DNA of 64,000 nt from Mycobacterium sp. SMC-2 (GCF_025263485.1 NZ_CP079863.1:558001-622000), one strand, 5' to 3'; counted from the stretch's first letter, positions 25,036 through 35,979 are shown. Numbers and translations: made by a program. The notes: generated from the letters alone by a model not told the origin.

Positions 25036-25887
25036 ATGCGATTCGCGTTCAAGACTTCTCCGCAAAACACAACCTGGGCGGACATGCTCGCCGTCTGGCA
25101 GGCGGCCGACGATATTGACGTCTACGAGTCCGGGTGGACCTTCGACCACTTCTATCCGATCTTCTCCGACAGCGACGGCCCGTGTTTGGAGGGCTGGACG
25201 ACGCTCACCGCGCTGGCGCAGGCCACCGAGCGGCTGCGGCTGGGAACCCTGGTCACCGGCATTCACTACCGCCACCCCGCCGTGCTCGCGAACATGGCCG
25301 CCGCCCTGGACATCATCTCCAACGGACGACTGGAGCTGGGCATCGGCGCCGGGTGGAACGAAGAGGAATCGGGCGCCTATGGCATCGAACTGGGCTCCGT
25401 CAGGGAACGCTTCGATCGGTTCGAGGAGGCGTGCGAGGTGCTGACCAGCCTGCTCAGCCAGTCGACCACGGACTTCGATGGCAAGTACTACCAGCTCAAG
25501 GGTGCCCGCAACGAGCCCAAGGGCGTGCAGCGCCCCCACCCGCCGATCTGCATCGGTGGCAGCGGGGAGAAACGAACTTTGCCGATCACCGCGCGCTACG
25601 CGCAGCACTGGAACTTCGCCGGCGGTCCACCCGAGGAATTCGCACGCAAGCGCGACGTGCTGGCCGCGGAGTGCGAGAAGATCGGCCGCGACCCAAAGGA
25701 GATCACGCTGTCGGCCCACCTGCGCCTTGACGAGGAGCGCAACTACAACAAGGTCATCGAGGATGCAGCCGGGCTGGCGGCCGAAGGCCTCAACCTGGGC
25801 ATCGTGTACATCAACCCGCCGCACGACCCCGCCGTCCTTGAACCAATGGCCGAGGCCATCCGCGATTCGGGGTTACTGGATCGATGA
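25036..25887 (+). CDS. Luciferase-like (LLM) F420-dependent oxidoreductase
   Basis: The 283-residue TIM-barrel protein shows LLM features: the N-terminal strand MRFAFKTSPQ, the LGTLVTG segment, GRLELGIGAGWNEEE (about residues 97-111), RFDRFEEACEVL and the HPPICIGGSGEKRT flavin/F420-binding segment. Many mycobacterial members use coenzyme F420. The substrate is not predictable. It is not recalled at this position in H37Rv. It stands alone with a leaderless-type promoter. Confidence 0.85.
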   Translation: MRFAFKTSPQNTTWADMLAVWQAADDIDVYESGWTFDHFYPIFSDSDGPCLEGWTTLTALAQATERLRLGTLVTGIHYRHPAVLANMAAALDIISNGRLELGIGAGWNEEESGAYGIELGSVRERFDRFEEACEVLTSLLSQSTTDFDGKYYQLKGARNEPKGVQRPHPPICIGGSGEKRTLPITARYAQHWNFAGGPPEEFARKRDVLAAECEKIGRDPKEITLSAHLRLDEERNYNKVIEDAAGLAAEGLNLGIVYINPPHDPAVLEPMAEAIRDSGLLDR

Positions 25888-26252
25888 GGGGCGCGTGTCC
25901 CCCGATTCCCGCCACCGAGCAAACATTCCGGCGCGCCCGAAGCCACGCGGGTGGGGCATCAGGCCCCGAAGATCAGCAAATCGGCGGCGGTGACCAGGCG
26001 CTCGTGTTTGGCCGGGAACTCGCGGCTCTTTACCGGGTGACGAAACCAGGACCAGGCGATTCGCCCCATCCGTGATCGGGGTACGGGATTGATGTGCACA
26101 GTCATCACTCCTGCGATCGTTCCGTTCAGCCGGGGCCCCGCCTCTCGCCCGTGTGACGAAGCCCACAAAGGGCTATTAGACACCCCCCGTCTGGCAAACG
26201 GTGGCAGACTCGCCGACGTTTGGGGCTTGTGTTTCTGGTGTTACTTGTGTGA
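25888..26252. other. Intergenic region 3' of gltD
   Basis: This 365-bp gap between convergent genes holds only one candidate short gene (25959-26105, minus). No clear terminator hairpin was found, though both neighbours must end here. Confidence 0.5.
25959..26105 (-). CDS. Candidate 48-aa protein, tentative Rv3857c counterpart
   Basis: The open frame starts at ATG 26105 with AGGAG 2 nt upstream, or at the GTG two codons on with better spacing. It encodes a basic protein beginning MTVHINPVPRSRMG. It lies downstream of gltD on the same strand, where H37Rv has the short Rv3857c. Sequence relatedness was not verified. No domain is visible. Confidence 0.35.
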   Translation of the reverse strand: MTVHINPVPRSRMGRIAWSWFRHPVKSREFPAKHERLVTAADLLIFGA

Positions 26253-27719
26253 CTACTGAAGCGGAACGGACGTCGGCTTGACCGGTGCCGGCAGCGCGGT
26301 CACACCCATCAAGTAACGGTCCGCGGCCGCGGCCGCGGCCCTGCCTTCGGCGATCGCCCAGACGATCAACGACTGGCCGCGACCCATGTCCCCGGCGACG
26401 AACACACCCGGGACCGACGTGTCGAAGTCGGCACCGCGCGCGACGTTGCCGCGGTCGGTGAATTCGACTTCGAGGTCGGTGAGCAGGCCCTCCCTTTCCG
26501 GGCCGACGAATCCCATGGCCAGCAACACCAAATCGGCCTCGAGCTCGAAGTCGGTGCCCTCGACCTTCACGAACTTGCCGTCCTGCATGGTCACCTCGTG
26601 CGCTTTGAGCGCCGCCACGTGGCCATTCTCACCGATGAACTGCTCGGTGTTCACCGAGAACACTCTCTCGCCGCCCTCTTCGTGCGCCGACGACACCCGG
26701 TACATCAGCGGATAGGTCGGCCACGGTGTCGATTCGGCGCGCGAGTCCGGTGGGCGCGGCATGATCTCGAATTGGTGCACGATGGTCGCGCCCTGCCGGT
26801 GCGCGGTACCCAGGCAGTCCGCCCCGGTGTCACCGCCGCCGATGATGACGACCTTCTTGCCTTTGGCGGTGATCGGGGGCTCCCCGTCGGGCCCGAGCAC
26901 GTCGTCGCCCTCCTGCACCCGGTTTCCCCACGGCAGGTACTCCATCGCCTGGTGGATCCCGTCCAGGTCCCGGCCGGGGATGGGCAGGTCCCGCGCGGCG
27001 GTGGCGCCGCCGGCCAGCACCACCGCATCGAAGTCGGCACGCAACTGTTCGGCGGTGATGTCGATCCCGACGTTGACGCCCGTGCGGAATTCCGTTCCCT
27101 CGGCCCGCATCTGGTCCAGGCGCCGGTCGAGCACCCGCTTCTCCATCTTGAACTCCGGGATGCCGTAGCGCAGCAGCCCGCCGATGCGATCGGCCCGCTC
27201 GAAAACGGTGACCGTGTGGCCGGCGCGGGTCAGTTGCTGAGCCGCGGCCAAACCGGCCGGGCCCGAGCCCACCACCGCCACCTTCTTCCCGGTCAGCTTG
27301 TCCGGGGGCAGCGGCACCACGAAGCCTTCCTCGAAGGCGCGGTCGATGATCTCCAGCTCGATCTGCTTGATCGTCACCGGATCCTGGTTGATGCCAAGCA
27401 CACACGCCGGTTCACACGGCGCCGGACACAGCCGGCCGGTGAAGTCAGGAAAGTTGTTGGTGGCGTGCAGCCGCTCGATCGCGTCGCGCCAGCGGCCCCT
27501 GCGCACTAGGTCATTCCATTCCGGGATCAGGTTACCCAACGGACACCCGTTGTGGCAGAACGGAATACCGCAATCCATGCAGCGGGTCGCTTGCTCGCGC
27601 AGGGTGCCTTCGTCGAAGTCCTCATAGACTTCGTGCCAGTCCTTCAACCGCAGCGGGACAGGCCGACGTTTCGGCAGTTCCCGGTGGGTGTACTTCAGGA
27701 AGCCGCTCGGATCAGCCAT
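26253..27719 (-). CDS. gltD: Glutamate synthase small (beta) subunit
   Basis: GltD feeds electrons from NADPH to GltB for glutamate synthesis from glutamine and 2-oxoglutarate. The 488-residue protein has N-terminal [4Fe-4S] cysteines ([16 protein letters not shown], about residues 42-57, and CPAPCEPAC), an FAD Rossmann motif ([15 protein letters not shown], about 149-163), an NADPH motif ([13 protein letters not shown]) and the C-terminal FAD segment ([18 protein letters not shown]). It matches Rv3858c. It overlaps the 3' end of gltB by 8 nt, giving a gltBD operon. Confidence 0.97.
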   Translation of the reverse strand: MADPSGFLKYTHRELPKRRPVPLRLKDWHEVYEDFDEGTLREQATRCMDCGIPFCHNGCPLGNLIPEWNDLVRRGRWRDAIERLHATNNFPDFTGRLCPAPCEPACVLGINQDPVTIKQIELEIIDRAFEEGFVVPLPPDKLTGKKVAVVGSGPAGLAAAQQLTRAGHTVTVFERADRIGGLLRYGIPEFKMEKRVLDRRLDQMRAEGTEFRTGVNVGIDITAEQLRADFDAVVLAGGATAARDLPIPGRDLDGIHQAMEYLPWGNRVQEGDDVLGPDGEPPITAKGKKVVIIGGGDTGADCLGTAHRQGATIVHQFEIMPRPPDSRAESTPWPTYPLMYRVSSAHEEGGERVFSVNTEQFIGENGHVAALKAHEVTMQDGKFVKVEGTDFELEADLVLLAMGFVGPEREGLLTDLEVEFTDRGNVARGADFDTSVPGVFVAGDMGRGQSLIVWAIAEGRAAAAAADRYLMGVTALPAPVKPTSVPLQ

Positions 27720-30700
27720 GAGCGGCCGCCATGATCGCCTTGTTCACGTCGACGCCATTGCGCTCGGCTTCGGCAATCGCTTGCAGCACCTTCTTGTAGT
27801 CGCGTGGCATCACCTTGACGAAGTGGCGTTGCTGCCCGCGCCAGTCGGCCAGGATCCGCTGGCCCACCGCGGAATCGGTGGCATCCACGTGCGCCTGGAT
27901 GATGCCGTGCAGGAAGTCGGCATCGTCGGAGTCCAGGGTCTCCATGTCGACCATCTCGATGTTGAGGTTGTCCGGCAATTCCTCGTCCGGGTCATACACG
28001 TAAGCCACACCACCCGACATTCCCGCGGCGAAGTTGCGGCCGGTCCGGCCCAGAATCACTACCCGACCACCCGTCATGTATTCGCATCCATGGTCACCCA
28101 CTCCCTCGACCACGGCGTGGGCACCGGAGTTGCGGACCGCGAACCGTTCGCCGACCACGCCGCGCAGGAATGCCTCCCCACTGGTCGCGCCGAACAGGAT
28201 CACGTTGCCGCCGATGATGTTCTCCTCGGCCACGTAGTCCTGCGGGGCGTTGTCGGACGGCCGCACCACGATGCGGCCACCCGACAGGCCCTTGCCCACG
28301 TAGTCGTTGGCATCGCCGTAGACACGCAGGGTGATTCCTCTCGGGACGAAGGCCCCGAAACTGTTGCCGGCGGATCCGTCGAAGGTGATATCGATGGTTC
28401 CATCCGGAAGGCCTTGGCCGCCGTAGGCTTTCGTCACCTCGTGGCCGAGCATGGTGCCCACCGTGCGGTTGACGTTGCTGATCGTGGTGGAGAAACGCAC
28501 CGGTTTGCCGGAATCGAGTGCCTCCCGGCTCATCACGATCAACTGCTGATCGAGCGCCTTGTCCAGGCCGTGGTCCTGCCGCGAGGTGCAGTACAGGTCC
28601 TGGTTCATGAACGCCGACTCGGGCTCGTGCAGCACCGGCGTGAGATCCAGCTTGTGCGCCTTCCAGTGCGCGCGGGCCAGCGTGGTGTCCAGCGCCCCCA
28701 CCTGGCCGACGGCCTCGTTGAGTGTGCGGAAGCCCAACTGCGCCATGTACTCGCGGACCTCTTCGGCGATGAACATGAAGAAGTTCTCGATGAACTCGGG
28801 CTTACCCGTGAACCGCTCCCGCAGCAGCGGGTTCTGGGTGGCCACGCCGACGGGGCAGGTGTCCAGGTGACACACCCGCATCATGATGCAGCCGGCCACC
28901 ACCAACGGCGCGGTGGCGAAGCCGAATTCCTCGGCGCCGAGCAACGCGGCGATCATCACGTCGCGGCCCGTCTTGAGCTGGCCGTCCACCTGGACCACGA
29001 TCCGGTCACGTAACCCGTTGAGCAGCAGGGTCTGTTGCGTCTCGGCCAGGCCCAACTCCCAGGGCGCGCCGGCGTGCTTCATCGACGTCAGCGGGGTCGC
29101 GCCGGTTCCACCGTCGTGGCCGGAGATCAACACCACGTCGGCGTGCGCCTTGGAGACCCCGGCCGCAACGGTGCCGACCCCGTTCTCGGAGACCAGCTTG
29201 ACGTGCACCCGCGCGGACGGGTTGGCGTTCTTCAGGTCGTGGATCAGCTGCGCGAGGTCCTCGATGGAGTAGATGTCGTGGTGCGGCGGCGGAGAGATCA
29301 GGCCGACCCCGGGTGTGGAATGCCGAACCTCGGCAACCCACGGGTACACCTTGTGTCCCGGAAGCTGGCCGCCCTCACCGGGTTTCGCACCCTGCGCCAT
29401 CTTGATCTGGATGTCGGTGCAGTTCGTCAGGTAGTGCGAGGTCACCCCGAACCGCGCGGACGCGACCTGCTTGATCGCGCTGCGGCGCCAGTCCCCATTG
29501 GGATCGCGGTCGAAACGCTTGACGTCCTCGCCGCCTTCACCGCTGTTGGAACGCGCGCCCAGCCGGTTCATCGCGATGGCCAGCGTCTCGTGCGCTTCGG
29601 CCGAGATCGAACCGTAGCTCATCGCCCCGGTGGAGAAGCGCTTGACGATCTCGCTGGCGGGCTCGACCTCTTCCAGCGGAACCGGGGGACGCACACCGCC
29701 ACGGAATTTGAGCAGGCCGCGCAGTGACGCCATTCGCTCGCTCTGGTCGTCGACCAGGCGGGTGTAGTCCTTGAAGATCTTGTATTGGCCGGTGCGGGTC
29801 GCGTGCTGCAGCTTGAAGACGGTCTCCGGGTTGAACAGGTGGTACTCACCTTCCCGGCGCCACTGGTACTCGCCGCCCACCTCGAGCTCACGGTGCGCGC
29901 GCTCGTCGCGGCGGTCCAGGTAGGCCAGCCGGTGGCGGGTGGCGACGTCGGCGGCGATGTCGTCCAGGGTGATCCCGCCGATCGGGCAACTCAGCCCGGT
30001 GAAGTACTCGTCGAGCACGTCCTGACCGATGCCGACCGCCTGGAAGAGCTGCGCGCCGGTGTAGGAGGCCAGCGTCGAAATGCCCATCTTGGACATCACT
30101 TTGAGCACGCCCTTGCCGGCGGCCTTGACGTAGTTGTTCAGCGCCTTCTCGCGGTCGATCCCGTTGAACTCGCCGCGGTCGAGCATGTCCTCGATCGACT
30201 CGAACGCCAGATAGGGGTTGATCGCCGCCGCCCCACAGCCGATCAGCATCGCCATGTGGTGCACCTCGCGGGCGTCACCGGATTCGACAACCAGACCCAC
30301 GTGGGTGCGCGTCCGGTCGCGCACCAGGTGATGGTGCACTCCGGCGACGACGAGCAACGAAGGGATGGGGGCCATCTGCTCGTCGGACTCGCGGTCGGAC
30401 AGGATGATGACCCGCGCGCCATCCTCGATCGCGGCCGACGCCTGTGCGCGTACGTCGTCGAGGGCCGCGGCCAACCCGGCGCCACCCTCGGCAACCGGGT
30501 ACAGGCAGCGAATCACCTTGGACCGCAGGCCATGCGGGCGACCGTTGACCTCGTCCTCGGGGTTTAGGTTGACCAGCTTGGCCAGCTCGTGGTTGCGCAG
30601 AATCGGTTGCTGCAAAGCGATCTGGTGACAAGAGTTCTCATTCGGCGTGAGCAGGTCACGCTCGCCGCCGGTGGTGCCCTGCAGGCTGGTCACCACTTCC

Positions 30701-32337
30701 TCGCGGATCGCGTCCAGCGGCGGGTTGGTCACCTGAGCGAAGAGCTGCTGGAAGTAGTCGTAGAGCATCCGCGGCCGCTGCGAGAGCACCGCGACCGGGG
30801 TGTCGGTGCCCATCGAGCCGATGGGCTCGGCACCGGTGCGCACCATGGGCGCCACCAACAGGTTGAGCTCCTCGTAGGTGTAGCCGAATACCAACTGCCG
30901 CTTGACGAGTCGCTCATGGGGCATCCGCGCGTAATCGCCCTGCGGCAGCGCCTCGAGGGGAACGAGGTTCCTGTCAAGCCATTCCTGATACGGATGCTCG
31001 GCCGCAAGCTCGGCCTTGATCTCCTCGTCGGCGACGATGCGTCCTTGTGTGGTGTCCACCAGGAACATCCGGCCCGGCTGCAGCCGCATCCGGCGAACCA
31101 CCTTGGCCGGGTCCAGGTCCAGGACGCCGGCCTCGGAAGCCATCACCACCAGGCCGTCGTCGGTGACCCAGATGCGAGACGGGCGCAGGCCGTTGCGGTC
31201 GAGCACGGCGCCCACGATGGTGCCGTCGGTGAACGTGATCGACGCCGGGCCGTCCCACGGCTCCATCAACGAGGCGTGGTACTCGTAGAAGGCCCGCCGC
31301 GCCGGGTCCATCGAATCGTTGCGTTCCCAGGCCTCGGGGATCATCATCAGCACCGCATGGGCCAGGCTGCGGCCGCCCAGGTGCAGTAGTTCGAGAGCCT
31401 CGTCGAAGCGCGCGGTGTCGGAGGCGCCCGGGGTACAGATCGGGAACAGCTTCTCGACATCGGCTTGGGTGCCGAAGATCTCGGTCTTCATCAACGCCTC
31501 ACGGGCCCGCATCCAGTTCTCGTTGCCGGTGACGGTGTTGATCTCGCCGTTGTGGGCCACCCGACGGAACGGATGCGCAAGCGGCCACGACGGGAAGGTG
31601 TTGGTGGAGAACCGCGAATGCACGATGCCCAGCGCGCTGGTCATCCGATCATCTTGCAGGTCAAGGTAAAACGCCTTGAGCTGCGGGGTGGTCAGCATGC
31701 CCTTGTAGACCATGGTCTGACCCGAAAGGCTTGGAAAATAAACGGTCTCGCGGCCGGGACCATCCTGCCCCGGGCCCTTGGTGCCGAGTTCGTGCTCGGC
31801 GCGCTTACGGACCAGATAGCAGCGGCGCTCGAGCGTCATGTCGGATGCGCCGGCCATGAACACCTGCCGGAAGGTGGGCATCGCGTCGCGCGACAGCGCG
31901 CCCAGCGAGGAGTCGTCGATGGGTACGTTGCGCCAGCCCAGTACCGTCAGGCCCTCGGCTTCGGCGATCTTCTCCACCGCTTCGCAGGCCGCCGCGGCGT
32001 CCTTGGACGACTGCGGCAGGAACGCGATACCGGTGGCGTAGCTGCCCGCGGGGGGCAGCTCGAAGTCGACGACGGCACGCAGGAAGGCGTCCGGGACCTG
32101 AATGAGGATGCCGGCGCCGTCACCGCTGCGCGGCTCGGCCCCCTGCGCACCGCGGTGTTCGAGGTTGAGCAGCGCGGTGATTGCCTTGTCCACGATGTCG
32201 CGGCTGCGACGGCCGTGCATGTCGACGACCATGGCTACCCCGCACGAATCGTGCTCGAACGCGGGGTTGTATAACCCGACGCGCTTGGGCGTCATATGCA
32301 CCTGACCCTTCACCTGAACGTTTTCAGCGGCCGTCAC
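27712..32337 (-). CDS. gltB: Glutamate synthase large (alpha) subunit
   Basis: GltB transfers the glutamine amide to 2-oxoglutarate. The 1541-residue protein has the class II amidotransferase domain with the catalytic Cys32 (HDSCGVAM), exposed after propeptide removal, a central domain, the FMN-binding synthase domain with the [3Fe-4S] cysteines ([15 protein letters not shown], about residue 1155) and a C-terminal GXGXG beta-helix (about 1300-1480). It matches Rv3859c (about 1527 aa). A second ATG at residue 15 lies nearer the catalytic Cys and could be the start. It is the first gene of gltBD. Confidence 0.97.
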   Translation of the reverse strand: MTAAENVQVKGQVHMTPKRVGLYNPAFEHDSCGVAMVVDMHGRRSRDIVDKAITALLNLEHRGAQGAEPRSGDGAGILIQVPDAFLRAVVDFELPPAGSYATGIAFLPQSSKDAAAACEAVEKIAEAEGLTVLGWRNVPIDDSSLGALSRDAMPTFRQVFMAGASDMTLERRCYLVRKRAEHELGTKGPGQDGPGRETVYFPSLSGQTMVYKGMLTTPQLKAFYLDLQDDRMTSALGIVHSRFSTNTFPSWPLAHPFRRVAHNGEINTVTGNENWMRAREALMKTEIFGTQADVEKLFPICTPGASDTARFDEALELLHLGGRSLAHAVLMMIPEAWERNDSMDPARRAFYEYHASLMEPWDGPASITFTDGTIVGAVLDRNGLRPSRIWVTDDGLVVMASEAGVLDLDPAKVVRRMRLQPGRMFLVDTTQGRIVADEEIKAELAAEHPYQEWLDRNLVPLEALPQGDYARMPHERLVKRQLVFGYTYEELNLLVAPMVRTGAEPIGSMGTDTPVAVLSQRPRMLYDYFQQLFAQVTNPPLDAIREEVVTSLQGTTGGERDLLTPNENSCHQIALQQPILRNHELAKLVNLNPEDEVNGRPHGLRSKVIRCLYPVAEGGAGLAAALDDVRAQASAAIEDGARVIILSDRESDEQMAPIPSLLVVAGVHHHLVRDRTRTHVGLVVESGDAREVHHMAMLIGCGAAAINPYLAFESIEDMLDRGEFNGIDREKALNNYVKAAGKGVLKVMSKMGISTLASYTGAQLFQAVGIGQDVLDEYFTGLSCPIGGITLDDIAADVATRHRLAYLDRRDERAHRELEVGGEYQWRREGEYHLFNPETVFKLQHATRTGQYKIFKDYTRLVDDQSERMASLRGLLKFRGGVRPPVPLEEVEPASEIVKRFSTGAMSYGSISAEAHETLAIAMNRLGARSNSGEGGEDVKRFDRDPNGDWRRSAIKQVASARFGVTSHYLTNCTDIQIKMAQGAKPGEGGQLPGHKVYPWVAEVRHSTPGVGLISPPPHHDIYSIEDLAQLIHDLKNANPSARVHVKLVSENGVGTVAAGVSKAHADVVLISGHDGGTGATPLTSMKHAGAPWELGLAETQQTLLLNGLRDRIVVQVDGQLKTGRDVMIAALLGAEEFGFATAPLVVAGCIMMRVCHLDTCPVGVATQNPLLRERFTGKPEFIENFFMFIAEEVREYMAQLGFRTLNEAVGQVGALDTTLARAHWKAHKLDLTPVLHEPESAFMNQDLYCTSRQDHGLDKALDQQLIVMSREALDSGKPVRFSTTISNVNRTVGTMLGHEVTKAYGGQGLPDGTIDITFDGSAGNSFGAFVPRGITLRVYGDANDYVGKGLSGGRIVVRPSDNAPQDYVAEENIIGGNVILFGATSGEAFLRGVVGERFAVRNSGAHAVVEGVGDHGCEYMTGGRVVILGRTGRNFAAGMSGGVAYVYDPDEELPDNLNIEMVDMETLDSDDADFLHGIIQAHVDATDSAVGQRILADWRGQQRHFVKVMPRDYKKVLQAIAEAERNGVDVNKAIMAAAHG

Positions 32338-32482
32338 AGCTGCTCCGATTGGGTCCTACCCAAGGTTGCGGGCTGGAACCCCTCGGTCTTGTCTCGATAG
32401 GCTGTCCCCCGAGGCGGAGATGATCCTGTTAGGGATGCGTCCGTGCAGCGCTGAACGGTGGCCTGGAAACCGGTCTCGACAA

Positions 32483-32500
32483 GTCATAAAACGATATGAC
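32483..32500. promoter_or_regulatory. Dyad upstream of gltBD
   Basis: GTCATA-AAACGA-TATGAC has perfect 6-bp arms with a 6-bp spacer, about 146 bp before the gltB start. The layout resembles nitrogen-regulator (AmtR/GlnR type) sites but matches neither recalled consensus closely. Confidence 0.4.
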
Positions 32501-32780
32501 AATACCCGCCTGACATGCCAACTTCCTCAAGTCTAGCCGCCGGCTGGCAGCACCGTAAATTTCGCGGCCGCCGACGGGCGACAACCCGCCCGACGTGCTG
32601 GTTTGGCAATGCAATCCTCGTCACAGTGGTGCCGCGCGCGGCGGCCCCTGCGCCGGATCCGGCGCTCCCGCAAGTTTGCTGACACCGCTGCGGGGTGTGC
32701 CCACCGCCTCACCATCGGCCCGCATGAACGTGCTCAGCGGGCGGCCGCGGCCGCCACGGTCACGGTGCGGTAAGCGCTGC

Positions 32781-32786
32781 TAAGTT
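32781..32786 (+). promoter_or_regulatory. -10 box for leaderless short ORF
   Basis: TAAGTT fits TANNNT and ends 6 nt before GTG 32793, placing the likely transcription start at that codon. Confidence 0.45.
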
Positions 32787-32792
32787 TGCGCG

Positions 32793-32933
32793 GTGGCGAC
32801 GCGAGCCACGCAGGAGATACTGGACCCGTATTGGTCCGCATCCGGCGACGGTGGTTGGGCCGTGGCGCTTATCACTGGCCCCGGATCACCACGCGAGCGC
32901 CGCTCGACCGCCTGGCACCCGAGGAGCCCATGA
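32793..32933 (+). CDS. Leaderless 46-aa ORF coupled to the EspI-like ATPase gene
   Basis: The GTG at 32793 opens a 46-codon frame starting VATRATQEILDPYW that ends in a TGA sharing bases with the ATG at 32930 (ATGA overlap). The -10 box 6 nt upstream makes translation of this short ORF likely on a leaderless mRNA. It could set translation of the downstream gene by coupling. No domain is recognisable. Confidence 0.5.
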   Translation: MATRATQEILDPYWSASGDGGWAVALITGPGSPRERRSTAWHPRSP

Positions 32934-34138
32934 ACGAGCGCGACGAATTCCTGCGGGACCGTCTGCAGCCCCCGACCGGCACGCCGGCGGTGCGCCCGCC
33001 CGGTCCCCCAGCCCGGCCCGTGCCGCCTTCCGTCCCTCCAATCGGCCAGCGCACCGCGCCGCGGCCGCCATCGGGCCCCCCGCCTCCGGCCCGACCACCC
33101 GCGCCCCCGCAGCGCCCGTCCGCGCCGCCCCCGCAGCCGACCACCGCCGCCCCCGCTGTCGCGCCGCAGCCCGCGATGCCGCCCCCGCAGGCCGCTTCCC
33201 CGCCCGCCGCCCCGATCGCACCCCCCAAGCCGGCGGTCGTCGACGCGGTGCCCGACCGCGGTTGGCGACGCGTTCTCCGAGTGATGACTTTCGGCCTCGT
33301 CAAGCTCGGCCCGTCGCCCGCCCAGCAGCAGGACGCGCGGTTCGAGGCGGCCATCCGCACCCGCTTGCACGGCAACTACAAGGTCGGCGTCCTGGGCAAG
33401 GGCGGCGTGGGAAAGACGTCGGTGGCCGCCAGCGTCGGATCGCTGTTTGCCGAGCTCCGGCGCCAAGACCACACCGTGGCGATCGACGCCGACACCGCGT
33501 TCGGCCGCCTCAGCAGCCGAATCGATCCGGCGACCACCGGCTCGTTCTGGGAACTGACCGCCGACAAGAACCTACAGTCCTTCAGCGATGTGGTTGCCCG
33601 CGTGGGTCGTAACTCCGCGGGCCTCTATGTCCTCGGCGGCGAACCGGCGTCCGGCCCCCGCCGGGTGCTCGACGCAGCGATCTACCGGGAGGCCGCGCTG
33701 CGCCTGGACCGCCACTTCGCGATCTCGGTGATCGACTGCGGTTCCACGATGGACGCGCCAGTCACTCAGGAGGTGCTGCGCGATCTGGACGCGCTGATCG
33801 TGGTCTCCTCGCCGTGGGCGGACGGGGCGTCCGCCGCCGCCAGGACCATGGAGTGGCTGGCCGACCAGGGTTTCGAAACTCTGCTACAGAGCAGCGTCGT
33901 GGTGCTCAACGATTCCGACGGCCACGCCGACAAACGCACACGGGCGCAGCTGGCTCGTGAGTTCACCGATCACGGCCGGCCGGTCATCGAGGTGCCCTTC
34001 GACCCGCACCTGCGGCCGGGCGGCGTCATCGATGTAAGCCGCGAAATGTCGGCCGCCACGCGGCGAAAGTTCGTCGAGGTCACCGCGAGAATCGCCGGCT
34101 ACTTCGCGGCCCGTTCCGACAACCGGCGGCACAGCTAG
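32930..34138 (+). CDS. EspI-like MinD/ParA-type ATPase with Pro-rich N-terminus (Rv3860)
   Basis: The 402-residue protein has a Pro/Ala-rich N-terminal half (residues 10-105) and a C-terminal ParA/MinD-like ATPase with the Walker A loop VLGKGGVGKTS (about residues 152-162), VAIDADTAFG (switch I region) and VIDCGS (Walker B, about 270). This is the architecture of EspI in the same locus, so the two are paralogs. It matches Rv3860 (about 390 aa). ATG 32930 has GAGGAG 3 nt upstream and overlaps the end of the short leader ORF. A role in ESX-1 is inferred from similarity to EspI. Confidence 0.85.
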   Translation: MNERDEFLRDRLQPPTGTPAVRPPGPPARPVPPSVPPIGQRTAPRPPSGPPPPARPPAPPQRPSAPPPQPTTAAPAVAPQPAMPPPQAASPPAAPIAPPKPAVVDAVPDRGWRRVLRVMTFGLVKLGPSPAQQQDARFEAAIRTRLHGNYKVGVLGKGGVGKTSVAASVGSLFAELRRQDHTVAIDADTAFGRLSSRIDPATTGSFWELTADKNLQSFSDVVARVGRNSAGLYVLGGEPASGPRRVLDAAIYREAALRLDRHFAISVIDCGSTMDAPVTQEVLRDLDALIVVSSPWADGASAAARTMEWLADQGFETLLQSSVVVLNDSDGHADKRTRAQLAREFTDHGRPVIEVPFDPHLRPGGVIDVSREMSAATRRKFVEVTARIAGYFAARSDNRRHS

Positions 34139-35013
34139 GCCTTCTCGGCGACTTTGCCCGTCCGCGCGGACGGATCGGCGACCGCCTCGATCTTCGCCAC
34201 CCGGGACCCGCGGATCGTCAGCACGATGACGGCGAAGAGCCGACGGTCGCTGAATGCCAACAGCGCCGGTCCCCCGGCGGGACCGCTGACCAGGGTCACG
34301 TCCGGCCACAGGTAGCGCAGCAGGTTGGTGGCCACCGCCTGTGGCCCGTGATTGATCTGTGGTGGCGGTGCCGGGTCGGCGAGGATCGTGCCCACGCCCC
34401 ACACCGTCGGGTCCAGCACGGCGGCCAACGCGGCGATGTCACCGTTGGCGCATGCCGTGATGAACTTCTCGGTGACGAGCTGATGTTCGGCCGAAGCCAC
34501 CGCGTTCGTTCTCGGTTGTGCGGCCACGAATTTGGCTCGCGCGCGCCGCGCGAGCTGACGGCAGGTACCGACCGGGCGCCCAACGGTTTCCGAGATCGAT
34601 TCGAATGGGACGCCGAACACGTCGTGCAGCACGAAGGCGACCCGTTCCCCGGGACTGAGCCTGCGCAAGACCTCCAGCAACGCGGCGCGGATTTCGTCGT
34701 CGAGGGTGACCCGGTCGGCCGGATCGGAGCGGAGCGGCGCCGGCCGCTCTTGCACCTCGCCGGGGCGCTCGTAGCGGGCGCGGGCCGAGCGCACCTGGTC
34801 GAGGCAGAGCCGGCTTGCCACCACGGTCAGCCAGCCCCGGACGTCCTCGATCTCGCCTACCTCGGCCCGGGAAAACCGCAGGAAGGATTCCTGCGCAACG
34901 TCTTCCGCGTCGCCGACGTCGCCGAGCATCTGGTAGGCGAGGTTGACCAGATAGGGGCGGTGCTGACGCCAGGCCTCGGCGACCCGGTCGCTCGCTGACT
35001 GCGTCTGGTTCAT
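34135..35013 (-). CDS. SigI-like ECF RNA polymerase sigma factor with SnoaL domain
   Basis: The 292-residue protein has sigma region 2 (YLVNLAYQMLGDVGDAEDVAQESFLRF, here cited as residues 21-47), sigma region 4 (LSPGERVAFVLHDVFGVPFESIS, about 128-150) and a C-terminal SnoaL/NTF2-like extension (about 185-285). DPADRVTLDDEI and CRQLARRARAK closely resemble M. tuberculosis SigI (recalled). Such extensions modulate sigma activity in place of an anti-sigma factor. It is divergent from the NmrA-like gene across a long dyad. It replaces the Rv3861 region of H37Rv. Confidence 0.88.
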   Translation of the reverse strand: MNQTQSASDRVAEAWRQHRPYLVNLAYQMLGDVGDAEDVAQESFLRFSRAEVGEIEDVRGWLTVVASRLCLDQVRSARARYERPGEVQERPAPLRSDPADRVTLDDEIRAALLEVLRRLSPGERVAFVLHDVFGVPFESISETVGRPVGTCRQLARRARAKFVAAQPRTNAVASAEHQLVTEKFITACANGDIAALAAVLDPTVWGVGTILADPAPPPQINHGPQAVATNLLRYLWPDVTLVSGPAGGPALLAFSDRRLFAVIVLTIRGSRVAKIEAVADPSARTGKVAEKA

Positions 35014-35039
35014 GTCTTTTCGACGATCTGCTGCGGCAA

Positions 35040-35067
35040 AAAGTTACGGATTTTCCGTTGTAACTTT
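35040..35067. promoter_or_regulatory. Long nested dyad in the sigma/NmrA divergent promoter
   Basis: Outer arms AAAGTTAC (35040-35047) and GTAACTTT (35060-35067) are exact complements. Inner arms ACGGA (35046-35050) and TCCGT (35054-35058) are also complementary around TTT, with one unpaired T. The 28-bp site lies between the divergent starts 35013 and 35123. Confidence 0.6.
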
Positions 35068-35122
35068 CCCACCTTTCGTCCCGTCATTGGAGCACCGCAG
35101 AAAAATCGGAAGGAGCCATCCC

Positions 35123-35965
35123 ATGACGATCGTGGTAACCGGGGCGACCGGCAACGTCGGGCGCCCCCTCGTCACCGCACTCACCGCCTCGGGAGCGTCG
35201 GTGCGGGCGGTCACCCGCAACCCGGAGCCGGCCGGGCTTCCGCCCGGCGTCGAACTGGTCGGGTCCTCGGCCGGGGCGCTACCCGGCGCGTCGGCGGTGT
35301 TCCTCAACTCCCGCGCGCTGGGTGAGGACCTGGAGACGGTGGTAACCCAGTGCGTGCGCGCCGGCGTCACCAAACTGGTTGCGCTCTCGGCAATCAACGC
35401 CGACGACGACTTCTCCCGGCAGCCGTCCCGCTTCCGCGGGGACCGCAACAAGGAGGTCGAACAGCTGGCCGTCGACTCCGGATTGGCCTGGGTGAGCCTG
35501 CGGCCGACTGTTTTCGCGACGAACTTCGCCGGCATGTGGTCGCCGCAGATCCGCGCGGGTGATGTGGTTTTCGGCCCGTACGCCGCGGCTTCGACGGCAC
35601 CGATCGTCGAGACCGACATTGCCGAGGTGGCGGCGCGGGCGTTGCTCACCGATGAGCTTGTCGGGCGGCGGATCCCGCTGACCGGCCCGCAGGCGTTCAC
35701 CAACTCGGAGCTGGTCGAGGCCATCGGAGCCGTGCTGGATCGACCGCTGCAGTACCGCGAAATACCGAACGCCGCTGTGCGCCAACGATTCGTCGGGTTG
35801 GGTTTTTCGGCCGAGTTCGCGGACGCCTACATCGCCATGCTCGCTGCGACGCTCGACGCGCCCGCGCTGGTCACCCACGACGTGGAGAAGATCCTCGGCC
35901 GACCCGCACTCCCGTTCGCCCAGTGGGTCGCCGACCACCGCGACGTCTTCGCCCGCGCGAAATAG
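35123..35965 (+). CDS. NmrA-like NAD(P)-binding oxidoreductase
   Basis: The 280-residue protein starts with a short-chain Rossmann motif (VVTGATGNVGRPLV, residues 4-17), followed by an atypical SDR fold of the NmrA/HSCARG type. ATG 35123 is chosen for GGAAGGAG 8 nt upstream; the frame opens earlier at 35012 but there overlaps the divergent promoter. ECF41/SigI-type sigma factors are commonly paired with epimerase/oxidoreductase genes, so this is the probable sigma target. The nitroreductase-type gene follows after 14 nt. Confidence 0.83.
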   Translation: MTIVVTGATGNVGRPLVTALTASGASVRAVTRNPEPAGLPPGVELVGSSAGALPGASAVFLNSRALGEDLETVVTQCVRAGVTKLVALSAINADDDFSRQPSRFRGDRNKEVEQLAVDSGLAWVSLRPTVFATNFAGMWSPQIRAGDVVFGPYAAASTAPIVETDIAEVAARALLTDELVGRRIPLTGPQAFTNSELVEAIGAVLDRPLQYREIPNAAVRQRFVGLGFSAEFADAYIAMLAATLDAPALVTHDVEKILGRPALPFAQWVADHRDVFARAK

Positions 35966-35979
35966 ACAAGGAGGTTGAC

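Larger units (their letters stand above)
32338..32792. other. gltB promoter region
   Basis: This divergent 455-bp interval has no supported gene. It contains the dyad at 32483-32500, AT-rich stretches at 32485-32510 suitable for the gltB promoter, and the TAAGTT -10 box at 32781-32786 for the rightward transcript. Confidence 0.5.

Noticed and set aside
27688..32274. Long open frames opposite gltB
   Set aside because: Shadow frames of the 4.6-kb gltB gene; translations are His/Arg/Gly-rich without domains.
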